Notes under the pieces: model-generated
What the model was told of the DNA's origin: nothing
The model's database searches: none
The model's input: only the letters and a program-made list of their open reading frames with translations
NCBI GenBank assembly: GCA_963707075.1
Contig: CAVPOX010000015.1
Location: 434,001 to 498,000, forward strand
Length of the DNA stretch: 64,000 nt
Origin: CAXMQZ01 sp963707075
GTDB lineage: Bacteria; Acidobacteriota; Thermoanaerobaculia; Multivoradales; JAHEKO01
Direction of reading: 5' to 3'
Made by a program: the position numbers and the translations under genes
Part shown: in pieces, positions 1 to 8,095 of the stretch
Layout: each line of letters starts with the position of its first letter
How positions within the stretch are numbered: the stretch's first letter is position 1

Positions 1-1133
1 ACGGTGAACATGTCGGTCGGGATACCCATTGCCCGGTACAGGATGCCGCTGTAGAAATCGACATTGGGATAGAGCTTGCGCTCGACGAAGAATCCATCTT
101 CGAGCGCCACCGTTTCCAGATTCTTGGCGATTTCGAGCAGCGGATCATCGATTCCCAACTCTCCCAGCACTTCATCAGCGGCCGTCTTGAGAATCTTGGC
201 ACGTGGGTCGAAGTTCTTGTAGACCCGGTGGCCGAAACCCATGAGCCTGAACGGGTCTTCCTTGTCCTTGGCTCGGTTGACATACTTGCGGTAATCCATC
301 CCGTCGTCGCGAATCATCCGCAGCATTTCGATGACCTTCTGGTTGGCGCCGCCGTGGAGGGGGCCCCACAAAGCGCATATGCCGGCGGATACTGCGGCGA
401 ACAGGCTCGACTGACTGCTGCCCACCATCCGCACGCTGGAGGTGCTGCAGTTCTGCTCGTGATCGGCATGCAGGATGAGCAGGAGGTTCAAGGCCCGGTC
501 GAGAACTGACGGCACCACGTACGGTTCTGCCGGGACGGCAAACATCATGTGCAGGAAGTTCTGGGTGTAGGACAGGTCATTTCGCGGGTAGATGAAGGGT
601 TGCCCTACGGATTTCTTGTAGGAGAAAGCCGCGATGGTCTTGGCCTTGGCGAGAAGACGGATGATGTTGAGATCAAGCTCTTCGTCACTCGCCGCCCTGG
701 GGTAGTACGCGGACATGGAAGCCACCATGGCGGAAAGCACCATCATCGGGTGGGCAGATGGCGGGAAGTCCTGGAAGAAGTCCTTCATCGCCTCGTGGAT
801 CAGACTGTGGTGAGTCAGGTTGTCGTTGAACTCGCTCAGCTCCTCCTGGGTCGGCAAATGCCCATAGATCAGGAGATAGCAGACATCCTCGAATGATGCT
901 GATTGGGCTATCTGCTCGATGGGGTACCCTCGGTAGCGGAGTATGCCCTTCTCGCCATCGATGAAGGTGATCGTGCTGGTACACGACCCGGTGTTGCCGT
1001 AGCCCGGGTCGAGGGCCACTGCCCCGGTCTTCGTTCTCAAAGTCGTGAAGTCGATTCCGACTTCGCCTTCAGTTCCCTCGAGGACAGGAAAGCTGTACTC
1101 CTGCCCAGCGAGAGTCAGCGTCGCCGATTTCAT
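1..1133 (-). CDS. gltA: Citrate synthase (3' end cut by the window)
   Basis: Condenses oxaloacetate and acetyl-CoA to citrate, the entry step of the TCA cycle, in the cytoplasm. The minus-strand frame stays open from the ATG at 1133-1131 to base 1, giving about 377 residues without a stop. The translation has the family landmarks in order: an N-terminal beta domain, the HADHEQNCSTSSVR stretch, GPLHGGANQ and GFGHRVYKNFDPRAK, which carry the active-site histidines. A strong GAGGAGGAG ribosome site lies just upstream of the ATG. The C-terminal catalytic Asp region lies outside the window. The length so far fits a complete type II-like enzyme of about 430 residues. Identity is confident. Confidence 0.96.
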   Translation of the reverse strand, partial: MKSATLTLAGQEYSFPVLEGTEGEVGIDFTTLRTKTGAVALDPGYGNTGSCTSTITFIDGEKGILRYRGYPIEQIAQSASFEDVCYLLIYGHLPTQEELSEFNDNLTHHSLIHEAMKDFFQDFPPSAHPMMVLSAMVASMSAYYPRAASDEELDLNIIRLLAKAKTIAAFSYKKSVGQPFIYPRNDLSYTQNFLHMMFAVPAEPYVVPSVLDRALNLLLILHADHEQNCSTSSVRMVGSSQSSLFAAVSAGICALWGPLHGGANQKVIEMLRMIRDDGMDYRKYVNRAKDKEDPFRLMGFGHRVYKNFDPRAKILKTAADEVLGELGIDDPLLEIAKNLETVALEDGFFVERKLYPNVDFYSGILYRAMGIPTDMFT

Positions 1134-1177
1134 GGCTGACTCCTCCTCTTCCATTTGGTTTGTCCCGTGGCGGTTCA

Positions 1178-1240
1178 GGGTCGCTCACTGCGAACGACCC
1201 CACCTCATTTGATCATAGAGCAAGTCTGCAGGCCTGACAC
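1178..1240 (-). promoter_or_regulatory. Candidate gltA promoter with inverted repeat in the leader
   Basis: On the minus strand GTGTCA (1240-1235) and TATGAT (1217-1212) are 17 bases apart, a reasonable sigma-70-like pair (4/6 and 5/6 matches). Downstream, GGGTCG (1178-1183) pairs with CGACCC (1195-1200) around an 11-base loop. It lies between the presumed transcription start and the gltA ribosome site, so it could be an operator or a leader hairpin. Found by eye only. Confidence 0.4.
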
Positions 1241-1563
1241 CCACCCCGGAGGGTAGGTTGGCAGGAGACCCTCTGTTCCTGGCCGAGGAGCTCCTTCGAT
1301 ACGCACACTGGGAAGGCGAGGCTGGCTTGAAGGAGGAGGCTCTCGTCGATTACCCGGACGAGGATGGAAGATTCTAAGAGATTCTCAGGAGGCAGGCCGA
1401 TCTCCTGGGCCGGCTGCGGTCTCCTGGCGCTGATCCGAGCTTGGTGGGAGTGCCCCAGGTGATCAAACCGGGTCTGATTGACCTGTGAAACCTCTCGATC
1501 AGCAGCTTCCTTGCCAGCAGAGCAGGGTTGGAATCGCGAACGCCGTTGTGTTTTGAGCGTATT
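1241..1563. other. Intergenic stretch without a recognisable gene
   Basis: No family-level coding signal is seen here. A short plus-strand frame ending at 1377 reads like ordinary protein (it contains LAEELLRYAHWEGEAGLKEE) but has no good start or ribosome site. It may be the last part of a decayed gene. The stretch lies between the citrate synthase leader and the tRNA-Leu fragment that marks the left edge of the accessory insert. Confidence 0.5.
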
Positions 1564-1618
1564 TGGTGCCGGGGGGGAGTCGAACCCCCACGAGGGGTAA
1601 ACCTCGGCGGATTTTGAG
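1564..1618 (-). repeat. Duplicated 3' half of tRNA-Leu (attachment-site-like)
   Basis: Bases 1572-1618 are identical to 7221-7267, the T arm, variable arm and anticodon 3' side of the intact tRNA-Leu at 7211-7298. The match extends with a 2-base gap to the CCA end at 1564. The 5' half of a tRNA is absent, so this is not a functional gene. The copy lies in the same orientation as the real tRNA and beyond its 3' end, as expected for the far attachment site left when an element integrates into the 3' end of a tRNA gene. Confidence 0.75.
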
Positions 1619-2000
1619 ACCCATCACCGGCTTCGGCTTGAGTGTTGGAAATAGTCTGCTTATGGGCGCAAGGTAGCGATTTGGCTACACTTACACCTCG
1701 AAGTCTCTTACTGCAGCTTACTGCGCAGATCTGCCTCTTTCTGCACTTTGCCATTCCGCAGTTCACCAGATTTGCACCAAAAATCAGGGGTCTGTCTTGG
1801 GGAGGGAGGACGGCGGGATCGGCAATGTTCAGCCTTTTCCCGCCGGAGTTACTACTCGTAAGGCTAATGAACCCAGCTTGGAGCCCTTCTTCAGCAGATT
1901 AGTGATGAACCAGTAAATCGAGCGGTTGAGCAGTACGATTGACGTCTGGCCTTTGCTTTGCGCTAAGGGTCAACTCCGTAGTCTTGGTGGAGAAGCCCGA
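1619..2000. other. Left end of the accessory insert, no intact gene
   Basis: No intact reading frame with a start and recognisable domain is visible. Local base use is less GC-rich than the flanking core genes. A minus-strand frame around 1830-1920 reads as a short basic peptide but matches nothing I recognise. The stretch most likely holds insertion debris between the tRNA fragment and the FG-GAP remnant. Confidence 0.4.
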
Positions 2001-2186
2001 TCACTCGGGGCTCCGGCTATCGGCACCTGCTACAGCCCCAACCAAGGTGGTATCACCGTCCAGCGACAGCGACCACCCGAAATTGTCGTAGGTCTCCCCA
2101 TCACTGGCTAGCAGAATGGTCTTTCTGACCCATGTACCGTCCTCTAGTTTGAAGGAGTATGCCGCACCGCTCCCACTCGCTTGGCC
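2001..2186 (-). pseudogene. FG-GAP repeat protein remnant
   Basis: The minus frame from 2186 to the TGA at 2001-2003 encodes about 61 residues with the hallmarks of an FG-GAP/integrin-alpha-like blade: SGSGAAYSF, DGTWVRKTILLASDG, NFGWSLSLDGDTTLVGA. The same repeat type fills the protein at 56292-58076. Here there is no start codon, no signal peptide and only about one and a half repeats. The fragment overlaps the last codons of the LamG gene in another frame. It looks like the residue of a longer secreted propeller joined to the LamG gene by rearrangement. Confidence 0.7.
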
Positions 2187-4441
2187 GTCGGCGGGTCGCC
2201 TGCCAAATCTGACACCTCTTGGGCCGTAAGGGCCTGGTCGAAGAGGAAGACCTCGTCGAGGGTGCCCTTGAGCCGATAGTCCCAGCGCTCGACGAGCGCG
2301 TCGGACGTGCCGATGAAGTAGGGCGCTGTACCGAGATCAATCAAGCTGCCGGAGAAATCGAGCGGAGAGCCGGACACTTCCGAGCCATCAACATAGAGAC
2401 GGAGCTTTCTCGACCCTGACTCGACAACCATCGTCACGTGGTGCCAACTGCCGGGATCATAAGTACCCGACTGGAGAACGAATTCGCCATCGGAGGTCCT
2501 GATCACCGCTCGAAAGCGTTTGGTATGGCTGTAATAGAGACCGGTGGAGCTGCGTGTCAGGATGCTGTAGTGGGTGTTGTTGTCCGCCGAGTTCGGGGGC
2601 ACGTCCTTGGCGCGCACCCAGGCGGAGAAAGTGTGGCTCGATCTGGTTACTTCGCTCAAGGTACTCGAGCCATCAATCGTCACCAGATCGTCAACGCCGT
2701 CGAACTCCACTCCGCCCCCGAAGCGCCCGATCACCCGGAGCGCCGGGCGCTGGCCTGGGTAGACGAGGGAGCCGTGGTTGCCGAAGTTGGAGGTGTCCTG
2801 AACCACGACGCCGTAGCCTTCATCGAGACGCCAGCACCCAACAAGACCAGGGGCCATGCTGAAGGTGTAGTAAATCTGGAGAGACGATTGTCTATTGGGG
2901 CTCGCGGCCCGATCGTGCACCCCGCTGATCGTGAGCCTGTAGGTCTGGCGGTCCCTCTGAGGGGTGGTGGAGAGGATCACCGTGCGCTGGTCGCCGGTAA
3001 GCACGGCATCCAGAATGTCGATTCCAGGATGGAGATCGTAGCTCGACAGATTCTCGGAACTCGCCCTGTCCACCGGTTCGTCGAAGGTCACCACGACCTC
3101 CGACGAGTCGCCGCTGGCCGACACGCTCTCAATGCTCGGCGGCACGCCATCCGCGGGCGTGGTGGCGACAGCTGGCAGGCTCTGAGGTCCCTCTGTACCG
3201 TGGTAGTTCACCGCTGAGACCTCGTAGCTGTACTCCGTGAGCTCGGCGAGATTCGTGTCCCTGAAGCTCCAGCCCTTGACTGTCTCGAGGAATCGCCCGT
3301 CGCGAAAAATCCGGTACTGGACGATACCGGTATCGGGATCCGATGCCGGCGACCACGAGACCTCGATCTCCGAGTGATCGACGGGTGAGGCGCTCACACC
3401 GCTGGGAGCCGTCGGTGCTGACGTGTCCGGAGACCCGACCGGCGCGAGTTTGACACCATAGCCGCTCGAGTCCGCATTGCGGTAGTACATGAACCAGGTG
3501 GCGGTGCCTTTATCCAGCAGCACCGTGACCTGCCTTACATCTGGGAACTGATAGGTCTCTATCGGGCCGCTCAACTGCTGGGGGTTGCTCACCAGAGCCG
3601 TCCGGACCTCCGTCCGCGGGGCCGGTGAGCCGCATTTTCTCGATCTCAGGCAATTGAAAAAGAGAGCCAGGGTGTCGGACCCGATCTTTGCCGCACCTCC
3701 TGCGCCCCACGCCGGGACATAGCTGCTCCCGCTGGTGGCGGCGGTGGTGGAGTCGAGCTGGTCCCGAGTCTGGCCGGAGGCGATCCCCACCCGAGCGCTT
3801 TCCGGGCTCCCGTTGGGCTGGTAGTAGACGAGCCAATCCCCCCCCTCCTGATAAGCGATAAACGGAAAGAGCTCGTCGCCCGACCCCCATACTCCGGAGT
3901 CGGAGTAATCCAGCACGACACCTTGATCGGAGAATGACAGACCGTCGGAGGAGATCGCTAGACGAGCGTCGGCAACCACCGAGGTGGGCCCAACCGCGGT
4001 ATTGGCACCGTAGTACAAAACGATATCGCCGTTGGAATCCAGCGCCGCACCACCGGAGGTCGGCCCCTCTTCACCGTTGTCGTTGGGAGACCAGGAGACA
4101 ACCGGATTCCCCGGATGCTTGGTGAAGTTGATGCCGTCGGGACTGGTGGCGACACCGATGGAGCGCCAGGTGACGGTGTCGTCAGCAATGCGATAGCAGC
4201 AAGCGCCGTTGTAGTAGAGAAATGAAATTCCGCCCTTCTTGACCACCGTGGCGGTTTTGCCGCCAAAAAGCTGAAAATCCCAGTCGCCGAGCGTACCGGC
4301 CTCGAAGATAAGACCATAGTCGGTCCAGTCATGCTGCCTGGGAATATCGACTTCTTGTGCCGGCGCTCTAACCGGCAGGAGCGCGAGACCGGCGGCGGCA
4401 ACACGGAATAGGAAGCTCCTGGCCTGCTGATGGGTGAACAT
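2144..4441 (-). CDS. Secreted propeller-FN3-LamG protein
   Basis: A 765-residue secreted protein, probably a carbohydrate-binding or carbohydrate-acting surface protein. Residues 1-28 form a signal peptide ending at PVRAPAQ. Residues about 30-340 contain repeated blade-like motifs (ATSPDGINFTKHPGNPV, LAISSDGLSFSDQGVVL, TWFMYYRNA) resembling five-bladed glycoside hydrolase family 43/62/117-type propellers. About 345-435 is a fibronectin type III domain, 437-530 an Ig-like domain of the SbsA type, and 533-750 a LamG/concanavalin-like domain (LVGCWRLDEG, FSAWVRA, WHHVTMVVE, LDEVFLFDQAL). The last eight residues after TAKRVG run out of frame over an FG-GAP remnant, so the C-terminus may be a product of rearrangement. 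It lies inside the tRNA-flanked insert. The enzymatic role is inferred from fold resemblance only. Confidence 0.75.
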   Translation of the reverse strand: MFTHQQARSFLFRVAAAGLALLPVRAPAQEVDIPRQHDWTDYGLIFEAGTLGDWDFQLFGGKTATVVKKGGISFLYYNGACCYRIADDTVTWRSIGVATSPDGINFTKHPGNPVVSWSPNDNGEEGPTSGGAALDSNGDIVLYYGANTAVGPTSVVADARLAISSDGLSFSDQGVVLDYSDSGVWGSGDELFPFIAYQEGGDWLVYYQPNGSPESARVGIASGQTRDQLDSTTAATSGSSYVPAWGAGGAAKIGSDTLALFFNCLRSRKCGSPAPRTEVRTALVSNPQQLSGPIETYQFPDVRQVTVLLDKGTATWFMYYRNADSSGYGVKLAPVGSPDTSAPTAPSGVSASPVDHSEIEVSWSPASDPDTGIVQYRIFRDGRFLETVKGWSFRDTNLAELTEYSYEVSAVNYHGTEGPQSLPAVATTPADGVPPSIESVSASGDSSEVVVTFDEPVDRASSENLSSYDLHPGIDILDAVLTGDQRTVILSTTPQRDRQTYRLTISGVHDRAASPNRQSSLQIYYTFSMAPGLVGCWRLDEGYGVVVQDTSNFGNHGSLVYPGQRPALRVIGRFGGGVEFDGVDDLVTIDGSSTLSEVTRSSHTFSAWVRAKDVPPNSADNNTHYSILTRSSTGLYYSHTKRFRAVIRTSDGEFVLQSGTYDPGSWHHVTMVVESGSRKLRLYVDGSEVSGSPLDFSGSLIDLGTAPYFIGTSDALVERWDYRLKGTLDEVFLFDQALTAQEVSDLAGDPPTAKRVGAVRHTPSN

Positions 4442-4665
4442 GAATTGAAGCGGAAACTAGTGCTGACTTTGCCACCTTCCTGGCCCCAAATACTGACGAC
4501 CACCACCGCAGCGTCGCCGCCGATATTTGGCGGCCGCCCCGCATGATACGCCAAATCCAGCTCTGACACACCGGCATCTGGCTGAAGGATGGAGACCACC
4601 CCTCCATGCTAGAGTGAGAGCCATTGCTGTCAGATGGTGGTCCTGCCTACGGTGGTAAGAGTCGC

Positions 4666-5709
4666 ATGATTCGGGGTCGTTGGCGTTGGGCTCTGGCCGG
4701 GGTACTCGGGATGCTCCTTGTCGGTTTGAGTCTGATGGTGGCTGTTCAGAGGGAGCGCGATCGTCGTGAACCCTACAATCGGACGGTCGGACCCTGGTTG
4801 GCCCGTCAGCTTGTCGAGCGCGTCGGTATCGGAAACATCTCGGTTTGTAGATGCCGCCCCGATCGAGTGATTACGCTGACCCGGCCGGACGGTTTGCAGA
4901 CCCGAGCGAATCTGTATCTCGGCGACCGGAGTCCTTCATCTCCCAAGCCGGTGGTCGTGCTGATCCACGGTAACACCGCACTCGGAAAGAACCTTCCCAC
5001 ATACAAGACGCTGGCTTCGGCCCTCGCAAACCGAGGGTATTTAGTGCTTGCACACGATCAGCCGGGATTCGGTGAGTCCGACAACCCGATCCGAGGTGAC
5101 GCGAGAGCCACGGTCGAGGCTTTCGACCAGCTACCCAGTGCAGTCGCAGCCTTGGAGTTTCTCAGAGGGCTCGACGGCGTCGATCCAGCCAGGATTTCCG
5201 TCATCGGTCACTCAGGCGGAGCATTTCCGGCGATCAAGTTCGCCATGAGCAGTCATGAAGTCCGACACGTCGCTCTCTTGGGTCCTCCTCGGCGGGTTCG
5301 TGAGCACGCGGAGGCCTCCTCCGCGAAGGCTCAACAGAGAGCGATGTACTGGTCGAAGCGCTTCCGGAGGACCTATGAGTTCGTTTATGGTGAACCACTA
5401 CCCTCCTGGTTCCGACAGGAGATGACGAGAAAAGGTGGCCCGTGGGCGCTGGAGGACTACGAAGGATTCTTCAGGGCCGGGGATCGCGCATCCGTCATGT
5501 TGTTGGACGGAGAGCTCGAGTCTACCGAGGACAAGACCTATCTAGAGAGCTTCTACGTGAACGTTTCCGAGCCCAAGAAGTTTGTGAGGCTTGCAGAGTC
5601 CGATCACTACCACAACACTGCACAGGCGCTTGGAATCGCCATCTACGATCGCAGAGTCCTGAAACAATTGGTGGACGAGCTCGAGGCGTTCTTTGGTGGC
5701 GTCGAGTAG
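4666..5709 (+). CDS. Membrane-anchored alpha/beta hydrolase
   Basis: A serine hydrolase of the alpha/beta fold, probably anchored to the membrane or exported. An N-terminal hydrophobic segment (ALAGVLGMLLVGLSLMVAV) follows RGRWRW. The oxyanion strand reads VVVLIHGNTALG, then HDQPGFGESD, and the nucleophile elbow is GHSGGA, giving the catalytic Ser. A late Glu/Asp (LLDGELESTED) and SDHYHN could complete the triad. An in-frame TTG at 4624 would add 14 residues, but ATG 4666 puts the positive residues directly before the hydrophobic helix. It stands alone on the plus strand among minus-strand insert genes. The substrate cannot be predicted. Confidence 0.8.
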   Translation: MIRGRWRWALAGVLGMLLVGLSLMVAVQRERDRREPYNRTVGPWLARQLVERVGIGNISVCRCRPDRVITLTRPDGLQTRANLYLGDRSPSSPKPVVVLIHGNTALGKNLPTYKTLASALANRGYLVLAHDQPGFGESDNPIRGDARATVEAFDQLPSAVAALEFLRGLDGVDPARISVIGHSGGAFPAIKFAMSSHEVRHVALLGPPRRVREHAEASSAKAQQRAMYWSKRFRRTYEFVYGEPLPSWFRQEMTRKGGPWALEDYEGFFRAGDRASVMLLDGELESTEDKTYLESFYVNVSEPKKFVRLAESDHYHNTAQALGIAIYDRRVLKQLVDELEAFFGGVE

Positions 5710-5780
5710 AGGAGAGCCCGTAAGAGGTGACCATTGCGCATCAACCATCAGCTCCAACAGCGAGAGATATCGAGAGTGCG

Positions 5781-6053
5781 CTAGACCTTCGGGGGAAGAT
5801 GGCGAAGCTTGAGATGTCCGCCCTGCTCGCTGACAGCGGTATAGGCAGCCAGCAACTCCCGAATGCCGCTGTCGATCGCCGGGACATCCTCCAGATCGAT
5901 CACGATGTTTGTGACCCCTCTGTCGAGCAGCTCGAGGATCGTCTTCCGTAGCCTCACATCTGTTACCCCAGGTGTCACCTTGCCATGCAGGGACACCACG
6001 GTCTCTTGGTTCTCGACCGTGGTTTCAACACTCGGCTCGCCGAAATACTGCAC
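5781..6053 (-). CDS. STAS-domain (anti-sigma factor antagonist-like) protein, truncated
   Basis: A 90-residue STAS protein of the SpoIIAA/RsbV type, normally a phospho-switch that binds an anti-sigma kinase. A GTG at 6053 follows a strong AAGGAGGTGG site. Visible elements are VVSLHGKVTPG, NIVIDLEDVPAIDSGIREL with Ser62 at the usual phosphorylation position, and GGHLKLRHLPPKV. Family members normally continue 15-25 residues past PPKV. Here a TAG (5783-5781) intervenes, and the frame after it reads RTLDISRC, still family-like, before another stop. The protein is therefore probably nonsense-truncated and may be dead. No partner kinase is nearby. Confidence 0.7.
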   Translation of the reverse strand: MQYFGEPSVETTVENQETVVSLHGKVTPGVTDVRLRKTILELLDRGVTNIVIDLEDVPAIDSGIRELLAAYTAVSEQGGHLKLRHLPPKV

Positions 6054-6244
6054 TGAGCCACCTCCTTGTCGGGTACCCTCCCTACCTACCAGCATACTCC
6101 CTGTCCCAGCCTGTCTAGCGCTGTATGGAGGCACTTTCTCCTGCTACAGGCTCAGGCAGGGGGCCAGGCAAAGAAGAAGGCCGGGCGCTGGGGCCGGCTA
6201 GTCAATGGATTCGCTTGACCTATATCCTTCGGCGGCCAAACCGA

Positions 6245-6922
6245 TCATGACTGAGAGGAGCTGGCTTCCGACAGCTGCAGGAAGAGTCGCAAGCTGTCGG
6301 CCACAAATCCAGCAATTTGCTGCACGGGTAACGCCATCCCATACCCGGTGTCCCGGCAGCTCAAGAATCGGGAACCGTTGCACTCGACGGCAAGTCTGTC
6401 GCTGGCCTCCAGTAGCCAACGCACACCACCGGTAAGGGTTCTCCTAGCTGATTCAGGGTCGTCAGCATACACGCTGTAGGCAGCGTTGAAGGTGTCTGCT
6501 TCTGGAAACTGGACAGCTGTTAGACGGTGGTCTGCCCCAGAGAACCGGTTCTCCAAGACAGCCTCCATACGCCCAAGGTCTGCATTGGGCCGAATCGTGA
6601 GGTGCGGGAGGTGACAAGTCGGTGACTCTGCCCCAACACAAGTTACATACCAACTAGGTGTCCCCGTGTCGTCGATTGCTTGCACAAAGAGCTGGACTGG
6701 CGTGTTTCTTACCGATCCAGAGAAGGCCTCAACGGTCGTAGAGTTTGACAGCAGAGCGAACTCTCCAAATCGGCCAACTACTTCATCGACATCTACAGCA
6801 TGCAGACCAACTCGCTCGGCAGCCCTCCTCCTTGCATTTCTTCTCCTTTTCCAAAGATAGAGGGAGGCGATGAAGATCAGCGACGCCCACAGTACGGACC
6901 AAACGAGAGCCGAGGTCGGCAT
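6245..6922 (-). CDS. Single-pass membrane protein of unknown function
   Basis: A 225-residue protein not recognised with confidence. Residues 5-23 (ALVWSVLWASLIFIASLYL) form one transmembrane helix followed by a stop-transfer KRRRNARRR. The rest is a mixed alpha/beta cytoplasmic domain with FNAAYSVYADDPESARRTL and VECNGSRFLSC. The pattern recalls DUF3137-like proteins, where a comparable FN..Y.V....E.A...L motif occurs, but this is only a resemblance. It is flanked by the truncated STAS gene and a 44-residue remnant inside the tRNA-flanked insert. Confidence 0.55.
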   Translation of the reverse strand: MPTSALVWSVLWASLIFIASLYLWKRRRNARRRAAERVGLHAVDVDEVVGRFGEFALLSNSTTVEAFSGSVRNTPVQLFVQAIDDTGTPSWYVTCVGAESPTCHLPHLTIRPNADLGRMEAVLENRFSGADHRLTAVQFPEADTFNAAYSVYADDPESARRTLTGGVRWLLEASDRLAVECNGSRFLSCRDTGYGMALPVQQIAGFVADSLRLFLQLSEASSSQS

Positions 6923-6965
6923 GGCGGTCTTTTCCCTTGAGGCCAGGACCCGTAGCTTTGTGCGC

Positions 6966-7100
6966 TCAGCCGCGAAGTGTACCTGGGTTGTAGCCCCTTT
7001 CGGAATCCTTGACCAGATTAAGTGCCCGGTTGATGAATCGCCGTTTGACCTCGGTGATGTCTAGGTCGATTTCAAACCGCTCGTTCAATTGAGGACTCAT
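6966..7100 (-). pseudogene. Short reading frame, likely 5' remnant of a larger gene
   Basis: An ATG at 7100-7098 opens a 44-codon frame ending at TGA 6966-6968. The peptide starts MSPQLNERFEIDLDITEVK and continues with a run of hydrophilic residues (RRFINRALNLVKDSERGY). It reads like the amphipathic N-terminus of a larger cytoplasmic protein that has lost its body. It is upstream of, and in the same direction as, the 225-residue membrane protein gene. The family is not identified. Confidence 0.35.
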
Positions 7101-7210
7101 CTTGTTCTCGGAGTGGCCCAGATGTGGACCAGATGGGAGTTAGTGTCAGGTAATCGGTCGAGCCAGCAACTTCTGGTTCAGCATCAAACACCTGTTATCA
7201 ATAGGTTTAT

Positions 7211-7298
7211 TGGTGCCGGAGGGGGGAGTCGAACCCCCACGAGGGGTAAACCTCGGCGGATTTTGAGTCCGCTGCGTCTTCCATTCCGCCACTCCGGC
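7211..7298 (-). tRNA. tRNA-Leu (anticodon CAA)
   Basis: Read on the minus strand the cloverleaf is complete. The acceptor GCCGGAG (from 7298) pairs with CTCCGGC. The anticodon stem GCGGA/TCCGC encloses the loop CTCAAAA, giving anticodon CAA. A long class II variable arm (CGAGG...CCTCG) precedes the T arm GGGGGTTCGACTCCCCC. The CCA end is encoded (7213-7211). The 3' half is repeated at 1564-1618, so this gene appears to be the integration target of the 5.7 kb insert on its 3' side. Confidence 0.96.
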
Positions 7299-7438
7299 TT
7301 GCGCGAGGCGGCCCTGTCGGTTAGGGATCCTAAAGTTGGAATCCTTGGGAGTCAATGATGACAGGGAGTTTTCGAGCGAGACGTTACGATTCTACCCGGA
7401 TTTCACCGGAAACCGTTCGGCAGAGGGCTATATGGGGG

Positions 7439-7467
7439 TTGACTTTGCGGCACTTTTAGTGTACTGT
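7439..7467 (+). promoter_or_regulatory. Candidate carD promoter
   Basis: TTGACT (7439-7444) is followed after 17 bases by TACTGT (7462-7467), with an AT-rich stretch downstream and a 77-base leader to the carD start. The -35 match is good and the -10 match weak. CarD-dependent promoters often have poor -10 regions, so autoregulation is possible but not shown. Confidence 0.4.
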
Positions 7468-7544
7468 AAATGCTCCTAAAGTAGTGCTCATCAAGCACTT
7501 ACGGTATCCAGACAGTACTAGCTTTGCGCAAGGGAGGCAGTTCA

Positions 7545-8066
7545 TTGGCTTTTAAAATCGGTCAGAAGGTGGTGTATCCCAACCATGGTGTCACCGTTGT
7601 CGAGAAGATCGAGAAGGGGGCGATCGCTGGGGTAGAGCAGACTTATTATCATCTTCGTTTGCTGTCGAACAACTCCAAGGTGATGGTTCCTCGGGAGAAT
7701 CTGGACTTGGTGGGACTGCGTCCACTGTGTCCGAATTCACAGATCCGGAGTCTCTTCACCATACTCCGCGACGGCAATATCGACACCTACAAGGATTGGA
7801 AGGGTCGGTACAAGCAGAACCTGGACAAGATGAAGACGGGGGATCTGAAGGAGGTCGCCAAGGTCTTGAAGAACCTGCGACTCGTCAGCACGAAGAAGAG
7901 TCTCTCCTTCCGGGAGAAGAAGATGTACGAGCGTGCCAAGTACTTCATCGTCAGTGAAGTCGCTCATGTGAAGAAGATCGATGAGAACGAGGCAGAGAAG
8001 CAGGTCGAGAGGGCGCTGGTTTCAGCGATGGAGAAGCGCCAGTCGACTCAGGAAGTCACCGCCTGA
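7545..8066 (+). CDS. carD: CarD-family transcription regulator
   Basis: A 173-residue RNA polymerase-binding factor that stabilises open promoter complexes, notably at rRNA promoters. The N-terminal Tudor-like domain (FKIGQKVVYPNHGVTVVEKIE, residues 3-60) is the RNA polymerase-interaction module. The rest is the helical DNA-binding domain (LSFREKKMYERAKYFIVSEVA). The start is TTG 7545, eight bases after an AGGGAGGC site. An upstream in-frame TTG at 7524 has no comparable ribosome site. It is monocistronic, with a candidate promoter upstream and a strong hairpin downstream. The length matches the family. Confidence 0.93.
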   Translation: MAFKIGQKVVYPNHGVTVVEKIEKGAIAGVEQTYYHLRLLSNNSKVMVPRENLDLVGLRPLCPNSQIRSLFTILRDGNIDTYKDWKGRYKQNLDKMKTGDLKEVAKVLKNLRLVSTKKSLSFREKKMYERAKYFIVSEVAHVKKIDENEAEKQVERALVSAMEKRQSTQEVTA

Positions 8067-8095
8067 TTTGTCTTCCACCTGGATTCAATGAACTG

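Noticed and set aside
1258..1377. Short plus-strand frame ending at 1377 with protein-like composition
   Set aside because: No start codon with a ribosome site and no recognisable domain. Mentioned only as a possible remnant.
1776..1800. Sequence resembling the GGTCTGTC motif seen near REP-associated transposases
   Set aside because: Only one imperfect copy, with no transposase gene or inverted partner in the window.
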